From Pseudomonadota bacterium (lineage in GTDB: Bacteria; Pseudomonadota; Alphaproteobacteria; Sphingomonadales; Sphingomonadaceae): 64,000 nt of DNA. Shown in pieces: positions 43,921-53,060 of the stretch; position 1 is the stretch's first letter; each line of letters opens with the position of its first letter. Below the pieces are notes generated by a model that worked only from the letters and a program-made list of their open reading frames with translations, was not told the origin of the DNA and searched no databases. The DNA is taken from the NCBI GenBank assembly GCA_039818985.1, contig JBCBSU010000001.1:2399649-2463648 (forward strand). Direction: 5' to 3'. A program made the translations under genes and the position numbers.

Positions 43921-45332
43921 TAGCCTCCATCGCGCGCAATGACTGGCGCATGAATCTTCGCAGCGGTGTCTTTATTGGCCTCGTCATCGCCATTATAGCC
44001 TTGCTGATCGGCGCCGCTGCCCTGTCATCACAACGCCTGGCATCGTTTGAGCGCGAGCGCAGCGCTGCCGAGGCCGTCGACCGTGAAGTCTGGGATTCGC
44101 AGGGCGCACGCAATCCCCATTCTGCGGCCCATTTCTCACGCTATGCTTTCAAGCCCCTATCCCCGCTGATGGCCTTTGACCCGGGTGTCACCGATTATGC
44201 CGGTCTCGCGGTGTGGATGGAAGCCCATTACCAGAACCCGGCGGTCTTCCGCCGAGCCGAAGATCTTGGCGATGCCGGGCGTTTTGCCGATCTCTCTCCG
44301 GCTTGGATATTGCAGTATATTGCGCCATTGTTCCTGTTTCTGATCCTGTTCCCCGTCATCGCCGGAGAGCGCGAACAGGGCACATTGCAGCAGATGACGG
44401 CAGCGGGCATCAGCGCGACAACGCTATTATGGGGTAAGCTGACAGGCGCTTTGGCAATCATTGCCGCTCTGCTCGTTATTGCTCTGCTGCTCGGCTTCTG
44501 GTCTGCAGGGTCTGGCGGAGCGGAGATATTACCCGACAGCACCCTGCGTACATTGGGCCTTGCGGCAGCTTACACAGTCTATCTGGTCGCTGCGGGCGCG
44601 ATCGCCATTGGCATTTCGGCGCGGTGCAGGGAAAAGCGAACCGCACTGATAGCGCTTGTGGGTGTCTGGGCCGTCTGCTTCATTCTTGTCCCGCGCCTTG
44701 CTGCAAGCGCGGCGATATCGTTTTACCCCGCACCCGACGCAACACATGTTACCCACGAACTCAGTGAGGCATCGTCAGCCTTTTATGAGGATGATGACTA
44801 TCGCGCTGAGCTCGAGGCCACGATGCTCGAGAAATACGATGTACAGACGGTGGAGGAATTGCCGATAAATTATGGCGGTTATTCGCTCCAGGCGAGCGAA
44901 GAGCATGCCGAACCGCTTTTCGAGGCCGTTTACGCCCGGCTCGACGGGATTTATCGGCAGCAGGAGGCGCTGATCACTGCTGCATCCATTTTCTCTCCGG
45001 TGCTGGCCATGGAATCTCTCTCCGCAGGGCTTGCAGGGACCGACCGGGTGCATCACCGCGACTTTGCCCTTGCCGCTGAAGAGCATCGCCGGACGATTAT
45101 CCAGCAGCTCAACGATGACCTGACCTATAATGCCGGAGACGCTGGCTATGAATATACCAATGACAAGGCGCTGTGGCAGAGCATCGCCGATTTCGAGCAT
45201 CGCGCACCACGCTTTGCCAGCTTGGCACCCGGCTATTTTTTGAGCGCATTGATACTGCTGCTCTATATGCTGGCCAGCCTGGCTTTTGCGACCTGGGCCG
45301 TGCGCCGCGCCCAGAGGACGGTTGCATCATGA
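43917..45332 (+). CDS. ABC-2 permease subunit with large periplasmic domain (DUF3526-like)
   Basis: The product is a 471-residue membrane protein. One N-terminal helix (SGVFIGLVIAIIALLIGAAAL) is followed by a periplasmic loop, then a helix cluster (about residues 140-270, including LQYIAPLFLFLILFPVIAGEREQGTLQQM with the coupling-helix motif ERExGT). A second large soluble region (about 285-435) and a final helix (FLSALILLLYMLASLAFATWA) follow. The layout matches ABC-2 permeases with DUF3526. It overlaps the ATPase and the second permease by ATGA at each end. Confidence 0.88.
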   Translation: MIASIARNDWRMNLRSGVFIGLVIAIIALLIGAAALSSQRLASFERERSAAEAVDREVWDSQGARNPHSAAHFSRYAFKPLSPLMAFDPGVTDYAGLAVWMEAHYQNPAVFRRAEDLGDAGRFADLSPAWILQYIAPLFLFLILFPVIAGEREQGTLQQMTAAGISATTLLWGKLTGALAIIAALLVIALLLGFWSAGSGGAEILPDSTLRTLGLAAAYTVYLVAAGAIAIGISARCREKRTALIALVGVWAVCFILVPRLAASAAISFYPAPDATHVTHELSEASSAFYEDDDYRAELEATMLEKYDVQTVEELPINYGGYSLQASEEHAEPLFEAVYARLDGIYRQQEALITAASIFSPVLAMESLSAGLAGTDRVHHRDFALAAEEHRRTIIQQLNDDLTYNAGDAGYEYTNDKALWQSIADFEHRAPRFASLAPGYFLSALILLLYMLASLAFATWAVRRAQRTVAS

Positions 45333-46750
45333 CGATACAATCCGCCGCCTTGCTGGAACGCCGGCTTTTTTTGCTGGCACCGCCGGGACTGATCGCTTTT
45401 GCGGCGATTATTGCTGTCGTCATCTTCGCCTCGCTGGGCGGGCACTCCGCTGTGGAACGCTCGGCACAGGCCCAGACCGCTTTCACCGCCGAACGCGAGG
45501 CGTCGCGCACCGAATGGCGCGAAAGCATGGCACAGATTGAAGCAGCAGGCAGCGCCGAGGCACCCTATGAGGCGCGGCCGATGAACATCCGCATACCGGC
45601 GGTTCTGCCGCCAACACCATTGGGCGATTTTGCCATCGGTGACACAGAGATATTGCCGAATACCACCGAAATCAGCGGCTGGTCCAACCCTGCAAATCTT
45701 TTCAGCGAATATGAATTCGATAATCCGACACCGCTCAGTCTCGGCAGCTTCGACATGACCTTTATCGTCGTGGTGCTGATGCCCTTGCTGATGATAGCTG
45801 TATCTTTCGACTTATTCGCCAGCGACCGCGAACGCGGACGGGCGAGATTGCTGGCGGCCCAGACAGGCCAAATCGCGCCGACAATCTGGCGCAGGCTAAT
45901 CATTCGCAATGCCGCGCTTTGGGCTGTGTTTGCAGCCAGCACCGCTATTGCCGCGCTTCTCGCCCCCATGGGCGCCGATACAGGGCTGCGCCTCACACAT
46001 TTTGTTGTCTGGCTGACAATTGCGCTGCTCTATGGCCTGTTCTGGTTCGCCGCGATCACTCTGGTCAGCGCGATCCTCAGAAGAAGCGAAACTGTGGCTT
46101 CGGCGCTGTTCGCGCTATGGGCGATTTTTGTCTTCGCCGTTCCTGCTGTCGGCGGCGCTATTGCCGAAGCGTCCTATCCACCGCCCTCGCGGCTCGCCTA
46201 TTTGTCACAAATGCGCCAGGGTGAGGTTAAGGCGGTGCGCGAGACTGCAGAGCTGACATCCGGTTTTCTGGCCGATCACCCGGAAATGACCGTCAGCGAT
46301 GAGGATGTGCCCGGCTATTTCAGCAGCACCTTTCTTGCCAATGAGGAAGCGCGAAAGCGTACGGCACCGGTGCTGGAGGCTTTCAACAACAGCCGCCAGC
46401 AACGCATGGCGCTGGTTGCAAAACTGCAATATCTCTCGCCAGCCCTGATCGCCGACCGTGCCATGACGGCAGTTGCCGGCGGTGGCGATGCGCGCGGTCT
46501 TGCCTTTCAGGATCAGGCCTACATCGCCCTTAATGATCTGGTACAACGGATCGGGCCGGCCGTCGTGGCTCGCCAGCGCATATCGCTGGCCGAATATGAT
46601 GCCATCCCCGCCTTCGCTTTCCGCGAACGCAGCATGGGGGAGATTTTCTCCACCATGATGCTGCCCATGGTTGTCCTGCTATTGCTGACCATCGCCCTGT
46701 TGATCATCGCCTATCGGCGGATGGCAGCACCGCTGGAGCAGCTCTTATAG
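45329..46750 (+). CDS. Second ABC-2 permease subunit (DUF3526-like)
   Basis: The product is a 473-residue paralogue-like partner of the preceding permease with the same plan: N-terminal helix (LAPPGLIAFAAIIAVVIFASL), periplasmic domain, helix group with FDLFASDRERGRARLLAAQTG (the ERExG-type coupling motif), a second extracytoplasmic domain, and a final helix (MLPMVVLLLLTIALLIIAYRR). The two permeases plus one ATPase would make a heterodimeric exporter. The substrate is unknown. The stop lies 10 bp from the convergent ggt stop. Confidence 0.88.
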   Translation: MTIQSAALLERRLFLLAPPGLIAFAAIIAVVIFASLGGHSAVERSAQAQTAFTAEREASRTEWRESMAQIEAAGSAEAPYEARPMNIRIPAVLPPTPLGDFAIGDTEILPNTTEISGWSNPANLFSEYEFDNPTPLSLGSFDMTFIVVVLMPLLMIAVSFDLFASDRERGRARLLAAQTGQIAPTIWRRLIIRNAALWAVFAASTAIAALLAPMGADTGLRLTHFVVWLTIALLYGLFWFAAITLVSAILRRSETVASALFALWAIFVFAVPAVGGAIAEASYPPPSRLAYLSQMRQGEVKAVRETAELTSGFLADHPEMTVSDEDVPGYFSSTFLANEEARKRTAPVLEAFNNSRQQRMALVAKLQYLSPALIADRAMTAVAGGGDARGLAFQDQAYIALNDLVQRIGPAVVARQRISLAEYDAIPAFAFRERSMGEIFSTMMLPMVVLLLLTIALLIIAYRRMAAPLEQLL

Positions 46751-46760
46751 GCTTTCGCGG

Positions 46761-48587
46761 TCAATAACCGCTGGCCTGTCCGTCCTTGCGCATCTCGGTC
46801 GCACCGATATAGGCACCGGATTCCGGATCGCGGACAATCGCCTGATAGCCACCGAACGGGATACCGGTTTTCTCGACCACGACCTTATGGCCCATGGCTT
46901 TGAGCGCCTCAACAGTGGCTGCGGAAATGCCGGGCTCGACAAAAAGCGTGCCGAGCGTATCGATCTCTCCGGTATCTGCCGGGCTGCCGACCAGTGCATC
47001 GGTCGGCTGGCGACCACCGTCATGCATCAGGCGCGCCGCATCGCCGGCTTCCTGCAGGTTCATGCCATAATCGGCCAGATTGATGAGAATCTGCACATGG
47101 CCCTGAGGCTGCATGCCCCCACCCATCAGGCCGAAACTCATATATGGCTTGCCGTCCTTTTTGATAAACGCCGGGATGATGGTGTGGAACGGACGCTTGG
47201 CGGGCGCATAGGCATTGGGGTGCGCCGGATCGAGGCTGAACAATTCACCGCGGTCCTGAAACATGAAGCCCAGGCCATCGGCGACCAGACCGCCGCCCAT
47301 GCCGCGATAATTGGACTGGATCAGGCTGACCATCATGCCGTTCTTGTCGGCGACAGTGAGATAGGTGGTGTCACCCGCTCCTTCCAGCTTGTCTTCTATC
47401 GGAGTACCGGGACCAAAAGTGACGGTGGCACTGTCCGGGTTGATCTCGGCAAAGCGCGCCTTGCCATAGCTGTCTGATAGCAGGCCAGCAGGCGCCTCTG
47501 AAAACGCCGGATCGGCATAGAAGCGAGCCACATCTTCAAAGGCGAGGCGCTTGGCCTCGGTGATATAATGGATGACTTCGGGACTGCCGCGTTCCCATTG
47601 CGACAGATCCACATTTTTCAGAATATTGACCATTTGCAGCGCGGCAAAGCCCTGCGAATTGGGCGGCAGTTCGCACAACTCATAACCGCGCCGATAGGCG
47701 ACACAGCCGACATCGACCCACTCGCTCTGGTGGTTGGCAAAGTCCTCCAGCGTAAAGGCACTGCCCTGGCGCTGCAGATAGTCGACGATGACCCGCGCCG
47801 TCCCCCCTTTATAGAACTCGTCACGGCCATTGGCGGCGATGCGCTCGAGCGTATTGGCGAGGTCGGGATTGCGAAAAATCTCGCCCGGCCTGGGCGCGCC
47901 ATCGGCAAACCAAGTCGCGCGGGCATTGCTGAAATCGAAATCATAACGCTCCTGCCGCGCCTCATAGGCACGCAGTGAGCGCTGGAGATACATGGCAATA
48001 ACCGGCGCTACCGGATGGCCCTGACGCGCATAACGGATTGTCGGCGCCAGATTCTGCTCCATCGGGAGCTGGCCGAAACGCTGATGCAGGGTAAACCAGG
48101 CATCAACGGCTCCGGGCACAGTAATCGGCAGCGGCCCGACCGGCGGGATCGATTTGGCATCGGGCCCGAGCTTCTGTTTCAACTGCGCCAGTGTCTGGCC
48201 TGAAGGTGATCGGCCCGAGCCGTTTATGCCATATAGCCGGTCAGTCCTGGGATCATAGACAATCGCAAACAGGTCACCGCCAATGCCATTGCCGGTCGGT
48301 TCCATCAGGCCGAGCGCGGCATTGGCGGCAATCGCGGCGTCGACCGCACTGCCACCAGCCTTCAGGATATCCAGGGCGATCTGCGTCGCCAGCGGATGTG
48401 CGGTTGCCGCCATGCCATTGGGCGCAACCACCGGACTGCGTGACCAGGATGCGCCGACCGGACGTGCGCCACCGCCAATACCCTGTGTCGCTTCAGCGCT
48501 GGTGTCGGCGGCATTATCCGCATCCTGTGCGATGGCAGTACCGGCTATCAGCGCGCTGGCGGCGAGCAAGGTGATTATCCGCTTCAT
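46761..48587 (-). CDS. ggt: Gamma-glutamyltransferase
   Basis: The product is a 608-residue secreted enzyme that self-cleaves and transfers or hydrolyses gamma-glutamyl groups, e.g. from glutathione. The signal peptide is KRIITLLAASALIAGTAIA. The autocleavage Thr is in GAGDTTYLTVADKNGMMVSL, the large-subunit GGSAVDAAIAANAALGLMEP and the GIGGDLFAIVYD loop are present, and the C-terminal GGGMQPQGHVQILINL is typical. It is downstream of the M1 peptidase and DUF6702-like genes on one strand. Confidence 0.95.
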   Translation of the reverse strand: MKRIITLLAASALIAGTAIAQDADNAADTSAEATQGIGGGARPVGASWSRSPVVAPNGMAATAHPLATQIALDILKAGGSAVDAAIAANAALGLMEPTGNGIGGDLFAIVYDPRTDRLYGINGSGRSPSGQTLAQLKQKLGPDAKSIPPVGPLPITVPGAVDAWFTLHQRFGQLPMEQNLAPTIRYARQGHPVAPVIAMYLQRSLRAYEARQERYDFDFSNARATWFADGAPRPGEIFRNPDLANTLERIAANGRDEFYKGGTARVIVDYLQRQGSAFTLEDFANHQSEWVDVGCVAYRRGYELCELPPNSQGFAALQMVNILKNVDLSQWERGSPEVIHYITEAKRLAFEDVARFYADPAFSEAPAGLLSDSYGKARFAEINPDSATVTFGPGTPIEDKLEGAGDTTYLTVADKNGMMVSLIQSNYRGMGGGLVADGLGFMFQDRGELFSLDPAHPNAYAPAKRPFHTIIPAFIKKDGKPYMSFGLMGGGMQPQGHVQILINLADYGMNLQEAGDAARLMHDGGRQPTDALVGSPADTGEIDTLGTLFVEPGISAATVEALKAMGHKVVVEKTGIPFGGYQAIVRDPESGAYIGATEMRKDGQASGY

Positions 48588-48639
48588 GGTCTCTCTCCAG
48601 TCTGTGATCTTTTGTTATGGCAGGGTCAGAGGCAGCAGG

Positions 48640-49131
48640 CTATTCGTTGATGTTTATCGCTATTGAAGGTTGGGAAGGGCTGGTTTGCAGGCCTTGTGCC
48701 TTGCCATCGATACGCAGCAACAGTCGGTTGCTGTTGGCAATACCCTGATCGAAAAACATCGCGGAGCGGACTGTGAGGTCGTCGCTCTCACTGCCCAGCT
48801 TTCCCGAATAGCTGTAGACCAGATCATCACCGCGATGATCGGAACCGTCATAACGCAAGCTCACGCCTTTCAGCGCAAACCGCGCTTCCATATAGGTCAG
48901 CAGTGCCGCCTCGCTGTCCGGATCATCGATGCTCGGCGAACTCTCCGGAGCGATATTGGCCAGCACCGGTTCAATATCATGCGCCGACAACCGGTGGGTG
49001 ACAAACACTCCGCCGCTGCTGCGGTCGATGGTAATGGTTGTCAACGCCTGATGGCCGCGATGCGCCGACAGAGGTGCCGACAACAATGTCGCGCCGAGCA
49101 GCATCAGAAGACCGAAAAGACGCAGCATCAT
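48640..49131 (-). CDS. Exported DUF6702-like protein
   Basis: The product is a 163-residue secreted protein with signal peptide LRLFGLLMLLGATLLSAPLSAH and a small domain with LTTITIDRSSGGVFVTHRLSAHDIEP, ALLTYMEARFALKG and VRSAMFFDQGIANSNRLLLRI. Short proteins of this kind, starting SAH-x2-H, are regularly found next to an exported M1 metallopeptidase, as here. Function unknown, possibly an assembly or activation partner (inference). It overlaps the M1 gene by 4 bp. Confidence 0.8.
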   Translation of the reverse strand: MMLRLFGLLMLLGATLLSAPLSAHRGHQALTTITIDRSSGGVFVTHRLSAHDIEPVLANIAPESSPSIDDPDSEAALLTYMEARFALKGVSLRYDGSDHRGDDLVYSYSGKLGSESDDLTVRSAMFFDQGIANSNRLLLRIDGKAQGLQTSPSQPSIAININE

Positions 49132-51515
49132 TTCGCCTTGGATCGTGTCCTGAGACTATCGGGCGTCACAACCTTGTCATCATCCTTCATGCGGTTTTCT
49201 CGTGGCGGAAAGCTCCGCACCTCCAGCGTCGCCGGATCGATGCGCTGCGGGAAGTAATTATTGCTGCGGTCGGCATCGGCGGTTTCCCAGCGCGGATCGA
49301 GCTCGACCTGACGCAACTGCTTCGGCGTAACATATTGCCACGTGACCTGCCTGCTGTTGTAACGCCAGATCTCGGCAGGAATACGCACCGTCTCGCTGCT
49401 ACCATCGGTAAAATCCATCTTGACGATCACCGGCATCACAAGGCCGCCCAAATTCTGGAAGGTGAGATTGTAGAAATTGTTCTTGCTCTGCAGCGCCGCG
49501 CGCTCTTCCGGCTCCAGATCTTCCAATCCGCCTTTATATTTGCGCCGATCGCTGGCGGTGACAGTGAACTTGTCGGTCTCGTTATAATAATCGCGCACAG
49601 CCGGATCGCGCTCCACAACTGTTGGTTCAGTGTTGCGCTCTACTGTCAGCGAACCCGGTTCCTGATCGGCAAGGCCACGTGCATAGGCCTTTTCCACTTC
49701 TGGATCACGCGTATCGATCCGCGCCTTCACCACATCGGTCAGCGCAATATCGACATGATCGGTCGAATAGAACCAGCCACGCCAGAACCAGTCGAGATCG
49801 ACGCCACTCGCCTCTTCCATGGTGCGGAAGAAATCTGCCGGTGTCGGCCGCTTAAACGCCCATTGCCGGGCATATTCGCGGAAGGCATGATCAAACAATT
49901 CGCGGCCCATCACGGTTTCGCGCAAGATGGTCAGCGCCGCTGCCGGCTTGGCATAGGAGTTGTTACCAAACTGCACGACGCTGTCCGATTGCGTCATGAT
50001 CGGCACCTGATTTTCGCTCAGCATATAGTCGGCGATCAGATGCGGCTCACCGCGGCGCACCGGATAATCCTCATCCCATTGCCGCTCGGCCTGGAACTGC
50101 AGGAAGGTGTTGAGGCCTTCATCCATCCAGGTCCATTGCCGCTCATCGCTGTTCACCGTCATCGGGAACCAGATATGGCCGATCTCATGGATGATCACGC
50201 CGATCAGGCCATATTTGGCGCGTTCGGTATAGGTCAGCTCGCCGGTCTTCTTGTCCTTGATCGGACGCGGGCCGTTAAAGGTGATCATCGGATATTCCAT
50301 CCCGCCGACCGGACCGTTGACTGACTGCGCCGTCGGATAGGGATAGGGGAAGGCAAAGCTGCCATAGACTTTGAGGGTGTGCGCCACCGATTTGGTCGAA
50401 TAGGCATCCCAGAGCGGTCGCCCTTCCTTGGGATAGAAGGACATGGCCATCACCAGCGGATGGTCGGGATGCTCATTTTGCACACCCTGCGCATCCCAGA
50501 TGAACTTGCGCGATGAGGCCCAGGCGAAATCACGGACATTGCGCGCGGTGAAGCGCCAGGTGCTGGAGCCCCCGGCCCTGCTGCGCTCATTGGCAGCGGC
50601 TTCAGCCGGGGTAACGATATAGACCGGCTCATCGGCATTGCGCGCCTGGGTCAGCCGCTGGCGCTGCGCTGCGCTCAGCGCCTCTTCGGGATTGGCAATT
50701 TCGCCGGTAGCGGAGACGATGTGGTCGGAAGGCACCGTCAACGCGACATCATAATCACCGAATTCGAGCGTAAATTCACCGGCGCCCAGAAACGTCTTGT
50801 TGTGCCAACCTTCATAGTCGGAATAAACCGCCAGCCGCGGGAACCATTGGGCGCCGAGAAAGATACAGTTGCCATCCTCGCTCTTTTTGGTGAAGCATTC
50901 ATAGCCGCTGCGCCCGCCAATCACCCGCGTCTCGATCAGCGAATAGCGCCAGCGGATCGAGAATTCGGTGGTCGCACCCGGCGCCAGCGGTTGCGGCAGG
51001 TCGATCCGCATCAGCGCATCGACAACGGTAAAGGGCAGCGCATTGCCGGCCCCATCGGTAACGCTCAGGCCCTCAAAGCCGCCTTCCCAATCCTGATAGC
51101 GCTCGGCCCGGCGGATGGCGGTGAAACTGATGCTGTCGCCACCCGAAACCGTGCGGCTGCGCTCCGCCATGGAATCGCGCTTGAAGCGGTTCTGATCGAG
51201 CAGCAGCCAGAGATAGCGCAGATTGTCGGGCGAATTATTGGTGTAGCTGATGGTCGCCGCTCCGCTGAGGCTCTTGGCATCCTCATCGAGCGTGGCCTCG
51301 ATCCGGTAATCCACCTTTTGCTGCCAATAGCGATGCCCGGGCGCGCCCGAGGCATTGCGATAATCATTGGCGGGTGGAATATCCTCGCCATCAAGCTGGC
51401 GAAACTTGTCTTCAAAGCTGCCCTTGGTCTGCTGCACCGGTTGGGCATGGCCGCTCTGCGGTGCGACCAGCACGAAAGCGGCGAGAAGGCAGAGGATCAA
51501 CGAGCGTGAAAACAT
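49128..51515 (-). CDS. Exported M1-family metallopeptidase
   Basis: The product is a 795-residue zinc aminopeptidase-like protein. The signal peptide is FSRSLILCLLAAFVLVAPQSGHA. The GxMEN-type motif appears as GGMEYPMITF and the zinc motif as HEIGHIWFP with the third ligand Glu in WMDEGLNTFLQ. N-terminal beta-sandwich domains and a C-terminal region without the ERAP-like helical array are seen. It should cleave extracellular peptides. It is the first gene of an M1-DUF6702-ggt operon. Confidence 0.94.
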   Translation of the reverse strand: MFSRSLILCLLAAFVLVAPQSGHAQPVQQTKGSFEDKFRQLDGEDIPPANDYRNASGAPGHRYWQQKVDYRIEATLDEDAKSLSGAATISYTNNSPDNLRYLWLLLDQNRFKRDSMAERSRTVSGGDSISFTAIRRAERYQDWEGGFEGLSVTDGAGNALPFTVVDALMRIDLPQPLAPGATTEFSIRWRYSLIETRVIGGRSGYECFTKKSEDGNCIFLGAQWFPRLAVYSDYEGWHNKTFLGAGEFTLEFGDYDVALTVPSDHIVSATGEIANPEEALSAAQRQRLTQARNADEPVYIVTPAEAAANERSRAGGSSTWRFTARNVRDFAWASSRKFIWDAQGVQNEHPDHPLVMAMSFYPKEGRPLWDAYSTKSVAHTLKVYGSFAFPYPYPTAQSVNGPVGGMEYPMITFNGPRPIKDKKTGELTYTERAKYGLIGVIIHEIGHIWFPMTVNSDERQWTWMDEGLNTFLQFQAERQWDEDYPVRRGEPHLIADYMLSENQVPIMTQSDSVVQFGNNSYAKPAAALTILRETVMGRELFDHAFREYARQWAFKRPTPADFFRTMEEASGVDLDWFWRGWFYSTDHVDIALTDVVKARIDTRDPEVEKAYARGLADQEPGSLTVERNTEPTVVERDPAVRDYYNETDKFTVTASDRRKYKGGLEDLEPEERAALQSKNNFYNLTFQNLGGLVMPVIVKMDFTDGSSETVRIPAEIWRYNSRQVTWQYVTPKQLRQVELDPRWETADADRSNNYFPQRIDPATLEVRSFPPRENRMKDDDKVVTPDSLRTRSKAK

Positions 51516-51691
51516 GCGAAAATTCCCGGATTATATGGGCGTTCTGGTGTCAGTTGCCGGGGGTGGCATTGACACGACCAGTGATGGAGAGGCGGTAAAT
51601 ATCAAAGTGTGATACATCCATATTGATGGCAGGCTGTCAATGCGGAAATCGCCCGAAATTCCAGGCAATATTGCAGCTGCAGATCGCCGGA

Positions 51692-53029
51692 TCAGGCCTG
51701 CCAAGGTCCGCTAATGGCAAAAGTCTTGGTCGGACTATAGGCGTTGACGAACAGCACCTTGCCATCGGGCGAGAAACAGGCACCCGCAAGCTCGGTCTGC
51801 ATACGCAACCGTCCCAGCGGATAGGCACTGCCATCGGGCGTTATCAGACGCAGATGGTTGTCGACGACATCAGTATATTGATCTTCGCACACAATCAGGT
51901 CGCCATTGGGCGCGACGGTCAGATTATCGCCATAGTTGAACTGATCAGGCGATGCGCTTTCGAAAAACAGCTCGAGCATGTCGGCGGCATCGCGACCGGG
52001 CGTCAGGCGGAATATCTGGCCAAGCTCGGCCGCGCCACCCGAAGTGCAGCAGAAATAGAGCTCGCTCTCACTCTTGCTGCGCAGTCCCATATGGATACCT
52101 TCGCCGCGTGCGAACAGCGTTGCACCCTTGGCTGAACCGCGCTTGCGCAGGTCATCTTCGGGGCTTTCGACATTATCGAGATCGATCCAGCGGACCGTCA
52201 TGGCTTTCCCGACAGGCACATTGGACGTCTGCCAGTTGCGGCTGTCCGCCACGCCATCGATCACCAGCGCCTGCAACCGGCCACCCTGTTTCAGATCGCC
52301 GGGAACCCGTGGCAGGAAGCGATAGAGCAGACCGTCATCGCGGTCCTCGGTCATATAGACAATGCCGGTCCCGGGATCGACAGCCGCCGCTTCGTGATTG
52401 AAACGGCCCATTGCGCGCAATGGCACGGCCTTGACCAGACCATTGGCAGCAGCGGGGACTTCAAACACCCAGCCGTGATTGACCGCAAGGCCGTCACCAT
52501 AGCGCTGTCCCGGCCCCGTCGGTGCTTCTTCGCATGTCAGCCAGCTGCCCCATGGCGTTATGCCACCCGAGCAGTTGCGGATCGTGCCGCCAAGGCTGCG
52601 GAACTGGCGTTTGATCGCCAGCGTTTGCGCATCAAGAACAATATTGGTGGTTCCGCCAGGGACGATCTCGCCATTGCGGGTGCCGAAACCATGCGCGATC
52701 GGGCCGCCTGTATCATCGGTCGGAATAAGCTCATGATTGCGCACCAGAGCAATTTCGCCATTGCCCAGATCGAAACAGCCCATTCCGTCTGCCTTGTCCG
52801 GCACGGTTGCGCCATCGCCCATCGCATCGCCCAGACTGGAGAGCACATGATAGGAAAAACCGGGCGGCAGGTCGAGAATGCCCGCAGGATCGGGGACCAG
52901 GGGCCCATAGGAGGTACGCAACGGGCTTTCGGCAGAGAGAGTAGCGCCCCGCGCCATGCAGCCACTTGCCAGAAGCGCCGCAAACGCGCTGCCAGTGGCG
53001 GAAAGAAAAGCTCTGCGATCTGTCTCCAT
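51692..53029 (-). CDS. PhoX-like DUF839 protein (Tat-type lipoprotein)
   Basis: The product is a 445-residue exported protein with an RR-containing N-terminus (TDRRAFLSATGSAFAALLASGC) that combines a Tat-like motif and a lipobox. The beta-propeller-like body has the PhoX pattern: GRFNHEAAAVDPGTGIVYMTEDRDDGLLYRF, GIHMGLRSKSESELYFCCTSGG and LTVAPNGDLIVCEDQ (as separate conserved stretches). PhoX proteins are Ca/Fe-dependent phosphatases; DUF839 members can lack that activity. It ends about 175 bp from the M1 gene. Confidence 0.88.
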   Translation of the reverse strand: METDRRAFLSATGSAFAALLASGCMARGATLSAESPLRTSYGPLVPDPAGILDLPPGFSYHVLSSLGDAMGDGATVPDKADGMGCFDLGNGEIALVRNHELIPTDDTGGPIAHGFGTRNGEIVPGGTTNIVLDAQTLAIKRQFRSLGGTIRNCSGGITPWGSWLTCEEAPTGPGQRYGDGLAVNHGWVFEVPAAANGLVKAVPLRAMGRFNHEAAAVDPGTGIVYMTEDRDDGLLYRFLPRVPGDLKQGGRLQALVIDGVADSRNWQTSNVPVGKAMTVRWIDLDNVESPEDDLRKRGSAKGATLFARGEGIHMGLRSKSESELYFCCTSGGAAELGQIFRLTPGRDAADMLELFFESASPDQFNYGDNLTVAPNGDLIVCEDQYTDVVDNHLRLITPDGSAYPLGRLRMQTELAGACFSPDGKVLFVNAYSPTKTFAISGPWQA

Positions 53030-53060
53030 GGCCCTGCCTTTCCCTATTTTATACCTTGCA

